Assembly (NCBI GenBank): GCA_035345875.1
Contig: DAORDH010000015.1
Coordinates: forward strand, 1 to 64,000
Direction: 5' to 3'
From: UBA2033 sp035345875
GTDB lineage: Bacteria; Spirochaetota; Leptospiria; Leptospirales; Leptospiraceae
DNA: 64,000 nt
The notes under the pieces are model-generated. The model did not search any database. It worked only from the letters and a program-made list of their open reading frames with translations, and was not told the DNA's origin. Below, piece after piece: positions 9,643 through 18,808 of the stretch. Both the position numbers and the translations under genes were made by a program. Within the stretch, counting starts at the first letter, position 1, and each line of letters opens with the position of its first letter.

Positions 9643-10110
9643 ATGGGAACTAAATATAAAGGATCTAGTGACGACATTTTATCACTCAATACTTTTATTT
9701 GTTTGGCTCGAGCCGCAGATTCAATCAACAGTAGGCTCAATGCGCATATAACTAGTTATAATTTAACAATCAGTCAATTTGGAATTTTAGAAGCTCTATA
9801 TCATATTGGTTCTATGTGTCAAAAGGAATTGAGTGATAAAATTCTAAAATCCACTGCTAATATCACAACTGTAATTGATAATTTAGAAAAAAGAAACTTA
9901 GTTAAAAGAATTCGACAAGAGGCGGATAGGCGTTATATAACTGTTGAATTGACCGAAAAAGGAAAAAAGTTAATACAAGAAATTTTTCCTGAACATGTTA
10001 AGCATATCAATGAAGAGATGGCAATTCTTTCAAAAGATGAAAAGCTAAAATTAAAAAATCTTTGTAAAATAGTCGGAAAAAAAGAGAGAGACAATATTAC
10101 CGTTCATTAA
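9643..10110 (+). CDS. MarR family transcriptional regulator
   Basis: A 155-residue winged-helix repressor of the MarR type, which usually binds palindromes near its own or a neighbouring gene and responds to small aromatic or lipid ligands. The core motif is clear: LTISQFGILEALYHIG, the recognition helix around LKSTANITTVIDNLEK, and the wing with DRRYITVELTEKG. A TATACT hexamer lies at 9634-9639, too close to the ATG to serve a normal leader, so either transcription starts upstream (from the fadL-like gene 47 bp away) or the message is nearly leaderless. The only purine-rich site is AGGG 16 bases before the ATG. The target is unknown; the adjacent FadL-type gene is the natural candidate. Confidence 0.9.
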   Translation: MGTKYKGSSDDILSLNTFICLARAADSINSRLNAHITSYNLTISQFGILEALYHIGSMCQKELSDKILKSTANITTVIDNLEKRNLVKRIRQEADRRYITVELTEKGKKLIQEIFPEHVKHINEEMAILSKDEKLKLKNLCKIVGKKERDNITVH

Positions 10111-10126
10111 TGGCTCACAGCCATAT

Positions 10127-10573
10127 TTAATCTAAATTAAAATTAAATTTTTTTGCAAAATCAATTTCTTTTTGATTTAGATTTTTGTAGAGATCTTCTT
10201 TTTTTTTCTCTATCGCTGGTTGACCTCTAAGTCCCCATTTCCCATCAACAATCTCTTGGTAGAAGTCACAGATTTCCATGCAAGCTTCTTTTAATGAATT
10301 ATCATCTTTAAAACTATCACTTTCTTCCAATTGTGTCTTTGAAGCTTTTATTTCTTTTTTTAATTTGAGTATTAACTTTTCTAATTCAGGTCCGTCTTTT
10401 TCATCTATTTGTTTTGCTATTTCGGTTATCGTTTTTATCGTTCCAACTACTCTCTTTTTGTATTCCATCGCTTTTTCAGATTCTGTTTTACAGTTTGAAA
10501 ATGGAAGAATTAGATTGATTGATAGGAGTAAGCCAAGAAAAGCTTGAAAGTATTTTGTTTTATTTTTTGACAT
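10127..10573 (-). CDS. Small lipoprotein of unknown function
   Basis: A 148-residue protein with a signal peptide ending in a lipobox-like PFSNC (Cys28), then a highly charged, mostly helical body with probable coiled coil (many Glu, Lys and Leu at heptad spacing, for example LILKLKKEIKASKTQLEE). Spirochaete lipoboxes are looser than those of E. coli, and FSNC is acceptable. It probably sits on the outer or inner membrane facing the periplasm or the surface. It is convergent with the MarR gene (16 bp gap) and separated from the upstream minus-strand gene by a strong terminator hairpin, so it needs its own promoter. No family recognised. Confidence 0.75.
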   Translation of the reverse strand: MSKNKTKYFQAFLGLLLSINLILPFSNCKTESEKAMEYKKRVVGTIKTITEIAKQIDEKDGPELEKLILKLKKEIKASKTQLEESDSFKDDNSLKEACMEICDFYQEIVDGKWGLRGQPAIEKKKEDLYKNLNQKEIDFAKKFNFNLD

Positions 10574-10612
10574 ATTGAAAGGTAGGGAAAGTTTTTTAGA
10601 TTGTTATAAAAC

Positions 10613-10646
10613 AAAAAAAGGAAGAGGTTTAGCTCTTCCTTTTTTG
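10613..10646 (-). terminator. Bidirectional-type intrinsic terminator
   Basis: A 13-14 bp perfect stem (AAAAAAAGGAAGAG pairing with CTCTTCCTTTTTT) around a 6-base loop, with A and T tracts forming the base of the stem. It lies 21 bp after the stop of the minus-strand OmpL47-like gene and upstream of the next minus-strand gene, so it ends the former's transcript. Symmetry would let it work in both directions. Confidence 0.88.
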
Positions 10647-10666
10647 TTTAGTCAAGTAGTTTTATG

Positions 10667-11767
10667 TTATTTAGCAGAATCTGATTTTGGTTCTACTTTT
10701 TTACCACTTGCATCACTATTTGGGTAGAGAATGTTATGTTTAGATTGTGGTGGTTTAAAGTCTACACGGCAAGAAAATTCTACTGTATCGGACATGTTAC
10801 CAGAAACGTCAGTTGCTCTAAAATAGATTTTATAAACATCTGATTCTGTTACTCTTAAAGTAGCTGGTTTGTATTCTTTCCAATCTCCTGGAGCATTTAA
10901 GCTATATTCAATTTTAGCAATTCCTGATTCTGGATCATTTGCATCCGCAACGATAAAAGAATCTTTCTTACAGAAAGTGATATTGTTAATCATAACAGGT
11001 TTAGGATCAGACTTAACAGAAACGGTAGGTTTTTTATCATCAATAGAAAATGTTAACATTGTTTTCTTGGATAAGTTGTAAACGTTATCTAAAGCTCTGA
11101 CTGCAATTTCATAATCCCCGCCTTTCGTAAATGTTAAGTCCTCTGTTAAAGGTAAATTTCCTTCTCCATTTACATTGACGATTACTAAATTTACACCAGC
11201 CCCTGCATCAGTTGCTTGTGCAGTTAGTTTAACACCTGGCTTGTAGTATTGAATGTCTCCTGGTTTTGTTCCTTCACCAACAAGGCTTGCTTTCACTTCA
11301 GGTGCTTTTGTATCTACATTGATAGTATAAGTTTGTGGCTTTTCGACAATACCTAAAACATCTGTGCTTCTGTAAGTTAGTTTATATACCCCTTCTTTTT
11401 CTAATGGAATCGGATTTGAATATGTAGAGAAAGGACCTCCATCGATTTGGTATTCGATATACGCTACAGAAGCAGAATTTTCTTCTGGTTGTAAATGAAA
11501 ACGGTATTCACCATTCGTGTAAATTACTCCTGCTTCATTTTTGAAAATTACACTCTTTCTATTTTTAAGTGCAGTTTTCATCATCTCATGAAATTTCTCT
11601 TTGTCTTTATACGCAGAACGATCGATAACCTGACTTTTGTTATCGGTGGTAATTTCATTATTTTTGAGTTGTTTCAAATCGAGAAATGTTCCAGTGTTCT
11701 CTTGCGATACCAGTGCATAGGTTAAAAATAAAATTGTTACAGTGAGCAATGTTAAAATCTTTTTCAC
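10667..11767 (-). CDS. OmpL47-like repeat protein, exported
   Basis: A 366-residue exported protein with signal peptide MKKILTLLTVTILFLTYALVSQ. Three Ig-like beta-sandwich repeats follow, each with the OmpL47-type pattern of a YxxDGGxFxxY-like strand, a YKLTYRSTDVLG-like strand and a short TxDTKAPEV linker (clear near residues 105-155 and 265-335, weaker between). OmpL47 of Leptospira is a surface protein reported to bind host matrix components, but these repeats are also common in non-pathogens and may only be structural. The start is GTG at 11765-11767, supported by GGAAGG 8 bases upstream. The C-terminal tail is charged and probably flexible. A strong terminator follows the gene. Confidence 0.8.
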   Translation of the reverse strand: MKKILTLLTVTILFLTYALVSQENTGTFLDLKQLKNNEITTDNKSQVIDRSAYKDKEKFHEMMKTALKNRKSVIFKNEAGVIYTNGEYRFHLQPEENSASVAYIEYQIDGGPFSTYSNPIPLEKEGVYKLTYRSTDVLGIVEKPQTYTINVDTKAPEVKASLVGEGTKPGDIQYYKPGVKLTAQATDAGAGVNLVIVNVNGEGNLPLTEDLTFTKGGDYEIAVRALDNVYNLSKKTMLTFSIDDKKPTVSVKSDPKPVMINNITFCKKDSFIVADANDPESGIAKIEYSLNAPGDWKEYKPATLRVTESDVYKIYFRATDVSGNMSDTVEFSCRVDFKPPQSKHNILYPNSDASGKKVEPKSDSAK

Positions 11768-11846
11768 GGTTAAACCTTCCTATTGTGTTGTGTGTTTAAT
11801 TGTAGTTGATAAATATAGAGATAATATGTAAAGAAAAAAAGACCTA

Positions 11847-12176
11847 TTATTTCCCTAAGTTCATCCAACTTTCATAAAGCATTTTTACAAATAGATCTAT
11901 AGATCGTTTCATTTGTTCTGGTGAAACTTTTCTAATCTCGTAGGACTTTCTTTCTACTCTTCGAACGAGTTTCCTCGCAAAATCCTGTCTATAAGCAATC
12001 GTGCCAATCTCTAGGAATTCGAACGTAACTTTACTTGCTTCTAGTTCTTCTCTTAGAGATTCGGAAATGATTTTGAAAGCCTCTTCTTTAGAGAAGTTTA
12101 GATGCTCTGTGAGGATAAAAGCTGACCCCTGAATGAGTGCAATTTGGCGATCACTGAGTTTTTCGGTATAACCCAT
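11847..12176 (-). CDS. Conserved-looking small protein of unknown function
   Basis: A 109-residue cytoplasmic protein without signal peptide or membrane segment, predicted mainly helical, with many Glu, Lys and Arg residues. Key stretches are FSKEEAFKIISESLREELEAS and KLVRRVERKSYEIRK. It is divergent from fliG, 103 bp away, so it could be linked to motility only by position. I recognise no family. The frame is supported by normal codon use and by filling the space between two convincing genes. There is no clear ribosome-binding site before the ATG at 12174-12176. Confidence 0.6.
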   Translation of the reverse strand: MGYTEKLSDRQIALIQGSAFILTEHLNFSKEEAFKIISESLREELEASKVTFEFLEIGTIAYRQDFARKLVRRVERKSYEIRKVSPEQMKRSIDLFVKMLYESWMNLGK

Positions 12177-12279
12177 TCATCAACTTTTTTTAATTCAAGA
12201 TAGTAAATCAATTCTTTTTACGTGCTTTTTTTCCGTATTGATTTATTCTAAGTTTACCGATATAAAAGTAGGGTCTCAA

Positions 12280-13293
12280 ATGCTAAGTAAAAAGACAAAC
12301 TTAACTGGTCGTCAGAAAGCTGCTATTTTCCTAATTGCCGTTGGTAGTGAAGTTTCTACTGAAATTTTTAAACATCTTAGAGAAGATGAAATTGAACAAA
12401 TCACATTTGAGATTGCCCGTCTAGATAAGATTACTCCAGAAGACAAAGAGAAAGTTTTAGTAGAATTCAATGAGCTTATGATGGCTCAAGGCTTCATTAC
12501 GAATGGTGGTATAGATTTCGCTAGATCCCTACTCGAAAAAGCACTCGGAAATCAAAAAGCAATTGATATCATTAACCGACTAACGTCTTCTCTACAAGTT
12601 CGACCTTTTGATTTTGTTCGTAGAACAGATCCCGCACAGTTATTAAACTTTATACAAGGTGAGCATCCACAAACGATTGCCTTAATTCTTTCTTATTTGG
12701 ATCCAAACAAAGCGGCAAGTATACTATCCGCATTGCCACATACAATTCAAGCAGAGGTTGCTAAACGAATTGCTACTATGGACCGTGTAAGTCCAGATGT
12801 TCTGCGTGAAGTTGAAAGAGTTTTGGAGCGTAAGCTCTCTACACTTGCTTCCGAGGATTATACAACTGCTGGTGGTATTGATTCAGTGGTTGAGATATTG
12901 AATAATGTGGATCGTGGAACAGAGAAAACAATTATCGAAGCTTTGGAAGAAGAAGATCCAGAATTGGCGGAAGAAATCAAAAAGCGTATGTTCGTATTCG
13001 AGGATATCGTATTACTCGACGACCGTGCTATTCAAAAAGTTATGCGCGAAGTGGATAACACAGAGTTAGCCAAAGCTTTGAAATCGGTTGATTCCGAAGT
13101 TCAGGAAAAGATTTTCAAAAACATGTCAAAGCGTGCTGCAAACCTACTCCGAGAAGATATGGATTTTATGGGTCCTGTTCGATTAAAAGATGTGGAAGAC
13201 GCTCAGCAAAAAATAGTAAATATTATCCGCAAACTAGAAGAAGCGGGAGAAATAGTTGTTGCTCGTTCTGGTGAAGATGAACTCATAGTTTAA
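12280..13293 (+). CDS. fliG: Flagellar motor switch protein FliG
   Basis: Component of the flagellar C-ring that links FliM to the MS ring and interacts with the MotA stator, driving rotation of the periplasmic flagella. The 337-residue protein shows the N-terminal FliG domain (LTGRQKAAIFLIAVGSEVS), the middle domain with its EHPQTIALILSYL signature (near residue 128), and the C-terminal torque domain with the charged ridge (DDRAIQKVMREVD, then RAANLLREDM). The ATG at 12280 is preceded by TAGGG at 12269-12273; a TTG at 12238 would add 14 residues with no such site. Leptospira encodes more than one FliG, so this may be one paralogue. The next gene begins 5 bp after the stop. Confidence 0.96.
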   Translation: MLSKKTNLTGRQKAAIFLIAVGSEVSTEIFKHLREDEIEQITFEIARLDKITPEDKEKVLVEFNELMMAQGFITNGGIDFARSLLEKALGNQKAIDIINRLTSSLQVRPFDFVRRTDPAQLLNFIQGEHPQTIALILSYLDPNKAASILSALPHTIQAEVAKRIATMDRVSPDVLREVERVLERKLSTLASEDYTTAGGIDSVVEILNNVDRGTEKTIIEALEEEDPELAEEIKKRMFVFEDIVLLDDRAIQKVMREVDNTELAKALKSVDSEVQEKIFKNMSKRAANLLREDMDFMGPVRLKDVEDAQQKIVNIIRKLEEAGEIVVARSGEDELIV

Positions 13294-13298
13294 TTACT

Positions 13299-14147
13299 AT
13301 GAGTTCTCCCACTGCACCTGAATTAAATTTTCCTTTAGAAGAAATCCAAGCTAGAGTTAGTTTCATAGAAGAGAAAATTGGTTTCATTGTTGACTCAGTG
13401 AAACGAATACAGCAGGAACTTGCGATTTCATCCACCCTAACAGATTCAGAAGAAAAGCAATTACTCGGACAAGTGGAAAGAGATGTCCACAATGCATTGA
13501 TGAAGGTAATTACAAAGGCATTTCCTGAGGATTCTGTTTCCTCAGAGGAAGAGCATCATCAGCAAGGGAAAAACAATTTTACATGGGTTTTGGATCCGAT
13601 TGATGGTTCTATGAATTATCTTAGAAAATTACCTATGTATGCAATCTCGATCGGGATTCAGCACAGAGAATCAAATGTTGCCGGTGTTGTCATTATACCA
13701 GAACTAAATGATGTTTATAAGGCAATATTAGGACAGGGAGTGACTAAGAATTTATCTCGAATTCGTGTTTCTGAAATTCAATTACTCGATAGAGCATTAC
13801 TCATATCTTCTTTTCCTGTTAATCGAAAAGTTATCTTACACGAAATTGTTTCCGACCTATCTGCTTTTCTCACATCTGGTAGAAGTATTCGTAGAACTGG
13901 TTCGATCGTTCTAGATTTATGCTGGTTGGCAGAAGGAAGAATTGATGGGTTATGGGAAAAGTCTGTTGGACTTTGGGACTTATCTGCAGTATCAGTTATT
14001 TTAAAAGAAGCAGGAGCGACAATTACAGACTACAAAGGAAATTATACAATTTCTTATCCAAGTGATATTGTCATTTCCAATGGATTTATTCATAATCAAA
14101 TCATAGACGTTCTAAAAAAATCAAGACAAGAACTATCGCTTAATTAA
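13299..14147 (+). CDS. Inositol monophosphatase family protein
   Basis: A 282-residue Mg-dependent, Li-sensitive type phosphatase of the IMPase/FBPase/CysQ fold. Metal-binding motifs are visible: the acidic SSEEE (residues 81-85), DPIDGSMNY (Asp99, Asp102) and a C-terminal GLWDLSAVSVILKEAG (the WDxAA-type motif with its Asp). Residues 1-45 form an N-terminal helix extension. The substrate could be inositol phosphate, another sugar phosphate or PAP; the sequence does not decide. It starts 5 bp after fliG and is probably cotranscribed with it, which does not by itself imply a motility role. Confidence 0.85.
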   Translation: MSSPTAPELNFPLEEIQARVSFIEEKIGFIVDSVKRIQQELAISSTLTDSEEKQLLGQVERDVHNALMKVITKAFPEDSVSSEEEHHQQGKNNFTWVLDPIDGSMNYLRKLPMYAISIGIQHRESNVAGVVIIPELNDVYKAILGQGVTKNLSRIRVSEIQLLDRALLISSFPVNRKVILHEIVSDLSAFLTSGRSIRRTGSIVLDLCWLAEGRIDGLWEKSVGLWDLSAVSVILKEAGATITDYKGNYTISYPSDIVISNGFIHNQIIDVLKKSRQELSLN

Positions 14148-14516
14148 AATAAGTTAGAAAATCCTATCTATATTTCAAGACCCAACTCGAATTAATAATA
14201 CTCGTGTATTCTTATTTTAAAAGCATCATGGATTCATAACTAAAACGTTATATTTACTTCGTAATAAAAACATAAAATTTTAAATAGAAGACTAACGATA
14301 ATGTTTTAGTTGATTTTTTGTTTTCCTTCCAACAATTTTTTTAATCCGATGTTTCTTAAATAAACCGTTTATTGCAATTTCTAATGACGCACTACCTATT
14401 AAAATACCTCTAATTAAATTTTTAGCTTTTAAAAAAGAACCATTGATTTCAGTTTAAATTATTCTAGTAAATTTGATACTATTCCATAACTTTCCTTTTT
14501 TGGTTTGGAGGGATAT
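14148..14516. other. Intergenic region with a 14-bp inverted repeat
   Basis: 369 bp, very AT-rich, with no convincing frame. It contains one notable structure: an inverted repeat with arms at 14238-14251 (AACTAAAACGTTAT) and 14298-14311, 13 of 14 bases pairing across a 46-base spacer. The right arm is followed by a T-rich run at 14313-14324, so it might end the fliG transcript although the loop is long. The ribosome-binding site of the next gene (GGAGGG) lies at 14507-14512. Confidence 0.5.
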
Positions 14517-17500
14517 TTGGTTAATAATGAGATGCTAAGAAAGATGAAAGACTATAATCTACATTTGAATTCAAATGAAAAAGAATTTGATGATATTTCA
14601 AATCTCATTCAATCCCTTTTTTCAACTTCCATTGTGTTTATTGGATTTTATGAATCTGATGGGATGGTATTCAAATCTAAAAAAGGTTTTTCTGAAAGTA
14701 AAATAACAGAAAACAATCCCTTATATAATAAACTTTTTTCTACTAAACAGCCAATACATATAAATGATTTTTCTAAAGATGATCTAACAAAGAATGTTTC
14801 ATTTTACTTAAATGATTTTCAAATACATTCTTTTATGAGCGTCCCTATTTTTGCACCTGAATCAGTCGTTATTGGAATGATTGGTGTAATGGAAAAAAAC
14901 CCTTGTCAATTTACTAACTTGCAACTTGAAGGGCTAACAACTATTAGTCGTAATCTTGCCTACCTACTTGAAAATCGATATTTAAAAAATCAAAATCAGC
15001 ATCATCCAATACGAAATCAAGACTTAATAAATGTCCAAGGGCAAATTAGAGATTTAGGAAAAGCGATAAATGAAACTGGAATTGTAGCGATAACAGACCC
15101 GAAAGGTGTTATCACTTATGTAAATGATGAATTTTGTAGGGTTTCAAAATACAACAGAGACGAACTAATTGGTAAGACGCATAAAATTATTAATTCCAAA
15201 TTGCATTCGAAAGAATTTTTTCAAGACTTATGGAACACTATAAAAGCAGGTCGTGTTTGGAAGGGAGAAATTCGAAATCAAACTAAAGATGGAGAATATT
15301 ACTGGGTTGATACTACGATAGTTCCTTTTATTGATTCGAGCGGTGAGATTTATCAATATTTAGCAATTCGAATTGATATCACAAAAAGTAAACTATTAGA
15401 AAAGATAATGTTAGATCAGAATGAGTTTATTCAAAAGGTAACTGATTTTATTCCGGGTATGGTTGGTTATTGGAATTCTGATTTACGATGTGCTTTTGCA
15501 AATAAAGCATATCTAGAGTGGTTTGGTAAGACTCGACAGGAGATGATTGGTCTACATATACGAGATGTTTTAGGCGAGGCAATTTATCTAAAAAATGAAC
15601 CTTATATAAAAGGTGCGATATCCGGCACAATTCAAAAATTTGAACGAGCAATACCTCGTCCCGATGGAAAAGTTGGCTATACTTGGGCACAATACATTCC
15701 AGATATTTTGGATGGAGTGGTTAGAGGGTTTATCGTTTTGGTAACAGATGTGACCGAGCTGAAACAAGCTGAATTTTCTTTGCAAGCTGTCGAGCGAAAA
15801 TTAAATGAAATTCTTGAGTCTATGCCGGAGGGGCTAATAGAGATTAACCACCTTGGAGAGATTGTGTATGCGAACAAAGGCGCCGCTAAGATTCTAGATA
15901 TAAGTAGAGAAGAACTCTCCAGAAAATATCTTAACTCTAGAGATTGGAAACAAATAGATGTAGCTGGAAATTCTTATCCAGCAGATCAGCTTCCATTGGC
16001 ACTTGCTATGTTGGAAAAAAAAGAGGTGGGTCCCATTGGACTTGGAATTATCGATCCTCAAGGCGTTCTAAAATGGTTATTAGTTCACGCAATTCCAATG
16101 TTAGATAAAGACAACCTACTCACAGGGGCGGTTGCAAGTTTTAGAGATATAACAGAGAGACATGAGTTTCAGCAAAAATTAATTAAAGCGAAAGAAGCAG
16201 CTGATATTGCGAACAAAGCAAAAAGTGAATTTCTAGCCAACATGAGCCATGAAATTAGAACACCAATGAATTCAATTTTAGGCTTTGCTGAAATTTTAAA
16301 TAAAAAGATTAAAGATGAAGAGCTGAAAGAATATGCTTCTTCTATTATGACGAGTGGAAAAATTTTACTGAGACTCATTAATGACGTATTAGATTTATCA
16401 AAAATTGAATCAGGAAAATATGAATTAAATAATTCAGCTGTAAATATTAGAAGAATATTCGAAGACAAAAAAGTTCTATTTTCTCAAAAATTTGAAAGCA
16501 AAGGTTTGGAGTTATTTATCGATATAGATAAGACATTACCAGAACTTCTTGTTTTGGATGAAACAAGGTTAAGGCAAGTTTTATTAAACCTAATTGGGAA
16601 TGCTGTAAAGTTTACAGAAAGAGGTTTTATTAGTTTATCTGCCAAGGTATCAAAGTGGCATGAAAATGAAAATACGATAGATCTGATCATAACTATAGAG
16701 GACACAGGAATAGGAATTCCAGAAATGGAATTAGAAAAGATATTCGAAGCATTTACGCAAAGAACAGGACAGGATCATAATATCTATGGCGGAACAGGAC
16801 TTGGTTTAACAATCTCTCGAACGTTAGTAGAAATGATGAATGGTAAAATTCAAGTTAAAAGTGAAGTGGACAAAGGAACAAAATTCTTTATTAGTTTAGA
16901 TAATATTGAGATTTTCTCTGAATATTCACTCAATGATGTTATTGAGGTTCAGGAAATTCATACATCATTTTCAAATATAAACTTTGAATCTGCCAAAATA
17001 TTGCTTGTGGATGATATTACCGACAATCGAAGAATTGTAAAAAAGTATCTAGAGGAGTATCCAGAATTAACAATTATAGAAGCTGTAAATGGAAAAATCG
17101 CCTTTGAATATACAAAAGAGTATAGACCGGATCTAATTCTAATGGACATAAAAATGCCAGTGATGAATGGAATGGAAGCGATTCAGATATTAAAGTCTTC
17201 CCCGGAAACAAATGAGATTCCTATTATAGCGCTTACCGCATCTGCTTTTGAGCATTCTAAGGCTGAAATTCGTTCAATTTGCAATGGCTATTTACAAAAG
17301 CCTGTAAGTGGTAAAAATTTAATTGAAAAAATATTAGAATTTTTGAAACATACTACTAGTATTTATCTAAATGAAGAAGAATCCGTTGAAGAAATAAAGC
17401 CTTTAGATATAGATAAACTAAAGGATCTTTATGATACGATAAACAGAGATTTTGCGCAAAGAATTGTCGATATGTTTGATTGTATCGATATTAGCGAGAT

Positions 17501-17714
17501 TAGAGATTTATCGAGAAAAATTCATACTTTAGCTAAAGAATATGGATATACTCCTTTCGTTCAGTGGGGACATCGATTAGAAAAGAGTGCGCAAGTATTT
17601 GATACAAATAAAATTTCAGCCTTGATAAATGAGTTTGCGAAAATAAAAGAAAATTTGAAAACGGAAATAGCCTTAAATAATAATTCAAATACTGTCAGTG
17701 ATGGAAAAAATTAA
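14517..17714 (+). CDS. Hybrid histidine kinase: GAF-PAS-PAS-PAS-HisKA-HATPase-REC
   Basis: A 1065-residue soluble sensor kinase without membrane segments. In order: GAF (about 20-155), three PAS domains (about 182-295, 303-417 and 425-548; each ends in a typical DIT/DVTEL linker), HisKA with phospho-acceptor His near 577 (NMSHEIRTP), HATPase with N box LIGNAVKF and G boxes DTGIGIP and GGTGLGL, a receiver with phospho-acceptor Asp near 876 (LILMDIKMP), and a helical C-terminal tail that resembles an Hpt-like bundle but shows no obvious phospho-His motif. The TTG at 17 of its line, position 14517, is chosen because GGAGGG at 14507-14512 is well placed; an ATG at 14532 is the alternative. It overlaps the next kinase gene by 14 bp, so the two probably form one pathway. 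The signal is unknown. Confidence 0.93.
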   Translation: MVNNEMLRKMKDYNLHLNSNEKEFDDISNLIQSLFSTSIVFIGFYESDGMVFKSKKGFSESKITENNPLYNKLFSTKQPIHINDFSKDDLTKNVSFYLNDFQIHSFMSVPIFAPESVVIGMIGVMEKNPCQFTNLQLEGLTTISRNLAYLLENRYLKNQNQHHPIRNQDLINVQGQIRDLGKAINETGIVAITDPKGVITYVNDEFCRVSKYNRDELIGKTHKIINSKLHSKEFFQDLWNTIKAGRVWKGEIRNQTKDGEYYWVDTTIVPFIDSSGEIYQYLAIRIDITKSKLLEKIMLDQNEFIQKVTDFIPGMVGYWNSDLRCAFANKAYLEWFGKTRQEMIGLHIRDVLGEAIYLKNEPYIKGAISGTIQKFERAIPRPDGKVGYTWAQYIPDILDGVVRGFIVLVTDVTELKQAEFSLQAVERKLNEILESMPEGLIEINHLGEIVYANKGAAKILDISREELSRKYLNSRDWKQIDVAGNSYPADQLPLALAMLEKKEVGPIGLGIIDPQGVLKWLLVHAIPMLDKDNLLTGAVASFRDITERHEFQQKLIKAKEAADIANKAKSEFLANMSHEIRTPMNSILGFAEILNKKIKDEELKEYASSIMTSGKILLRLINDVLDLSKIESGKYELNNSAVNIRRIFEDKKVLFSQKFESKGLELFIDIDKTLPELLVLDETRLRQVLLNLIGNAVKFTERGFISLSAKVSKWHENENTIDLIITIEDTGIGIPEMELEKIFEAFTQRTGQDHNIYGGTGLGLTISRTLVEMMNGKIQVKSEVDKGTKFFISLDNIEIFSEYSLNDVIEVQEIHTSFSNINFESAKILLVDDITDNRRIVKKYLEEYPELTIIEAVNGKIAFEYTKEYRPDLILMDIKMPVMNGMEAIQILKSSPETNEIPIIALTASAFEHSKAEIRSICNGYLQKPVSGKNLIEKILEFLKHTTSIYLNEEESVEEIKPLDIDKLKDLYDTINRDFAQRIVDMFDCIDISEIRDLSRKIHTLAKEYGYTPFVQWGHRLEKSAQVFDTNKISALINEFAKIKENLKTEIALNNNSNTVSDGKN

Positions 17715-18804
17715 AAGAGAACATCAGATACTAATTGTAGATGACAATCCTAGAAATGTTCAAATTCTAGGAAAGATTCTTTCGGATCAAGGCTATAATA
17801 TATTCATAGCAACTAACGGTTTTCAAGCGCTCAAATCTCTTGAAAAGAAAATACCGGATCTTATTTTACTTGATATTAATATGCCTGAGATGGATGGATT
17901 TGAGACCTGTATTCAAATCAAGCACAATGAGAACTTTGCAGAAATTCCAATTATTTTCTTAACTGCACGAAATGAAACAGACGACATGTTGAAGGCATTT
18001 GCTATTGGTGGTGCAGATTATATAACCAAGCCTTTTAATACGCCAGAATTATTGGCACGAGTGAATCAACAACTTGCGCTTAAAGAGAAAGCAGAGGATC
18101 TAAAGCAGACAAATGAAAATAATAAAGAACTTCTACGCGTTCTTTTACATGATCTAAGAAATCCAATTGTTGCAATTGATTCGATTAATAAAATATTTAA
18201 TGAGAACCCTGATGTCTATGTGGAAATGAATGATATTTTACTACAGGCGACAAACAATTGTCTAGAAATACTTGAAAGTGTTAGAAAGATGTATCGTTTG
18301 CAGGATAAAAAAATAGACCTTGAATTAAAAGATCTAAATTTATCTGAATGTGTTCATTCTTCATTGCTTATTTTTAAAAATGCGCTATTAGGAAAAGATA
18401 TCAGGGTCGAGGTAGATATCCCTTCTGAAATATTTGTTCATGTTGATGCTAATTCTTTTTCTAATTCAATTTTGAATAATATCCTTACAAATGCGATTAA
18501 ATTTTCTTATCCAAATTCCATAATTAAAATCAATGCTAAGGAAACAGATCTAAACGTTATTCTCTCTATCAAAGATTTTGGAATCGGGATCCCTGAAAGA
18601 ATTCTGAATAATATTTTTGATGTAACAAAGACGACGAGTAGAATTGGAACACAAGGTGAGATTGGAACAGGCTATGGAATGCCGCTTGTGAAAAAATTCT
18701 TAGAAATGTTTGGTGGTAGTATTGAACTCTACTCAGTCGAGCAACCAAATAAGGATCATGGAACAGAAGCAATACTCAAACTACCCGCCGCAAAAGAAAG
18801 TTAA
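17701..18804 (+). CDS. Receiver-histidine kinase (REC-HisKA-HATPase)
   Basis: A 367-residue cytoplasmic protein with an N-terminal receiver (acidic pocket near LIVDDN, phospho-acceptor Asp58 in LLDINMPEMDG, conserved Lys in YITKPF) fused to a histidine kinase core: His150 in LLHDLRNP, N box NNILTNAIKF and G box DFGIGIP with GTGYGMPL. This reverse order, receiver first, is typical of kinases that take a signal from an upstream phosphorelay. The ATG at 17701 lies inside the preceding hybrid kinase gene (14-bp overlap), implying translational coupling; a GTG at 17698 is equally in frame. It has no DNA-binding output. It ends 4 bp before the stop of the convergent minus-strand gene. Confidence 0.92.
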   Translation: MEKIKREHQILIVDDNPRNVQILGKILSDQGYNIFIATNGFQALKSLEKKIPDLILLDINMPEMDGFETCIQIKHNENFAEIPIIFLTARNETDDMLKAFAIGGADYITKPFNTPELLARVNQQLALKEKAEDLKQTNENNKELLRVLLHDLRNPIVAIDSINKIFNENPDVYVEMNDILLQATNNCLEILESVRKMYRLQDKKIDLELKDLNLSECVHSSLLIFKNALLGKDIRVEVDIPSEIFVHVDANSFSNSILNNILTNAIKFSYPNSIIKINAKETDLNVILSIKDFGIGIPERILNNIFDVTKTTSRIGTQGEIGTGYGMPLVKKFLEMFGGSIELYSVEQPNKDHGTEAILKLPAAKES

Positions 18805-18808
18805 TTTA

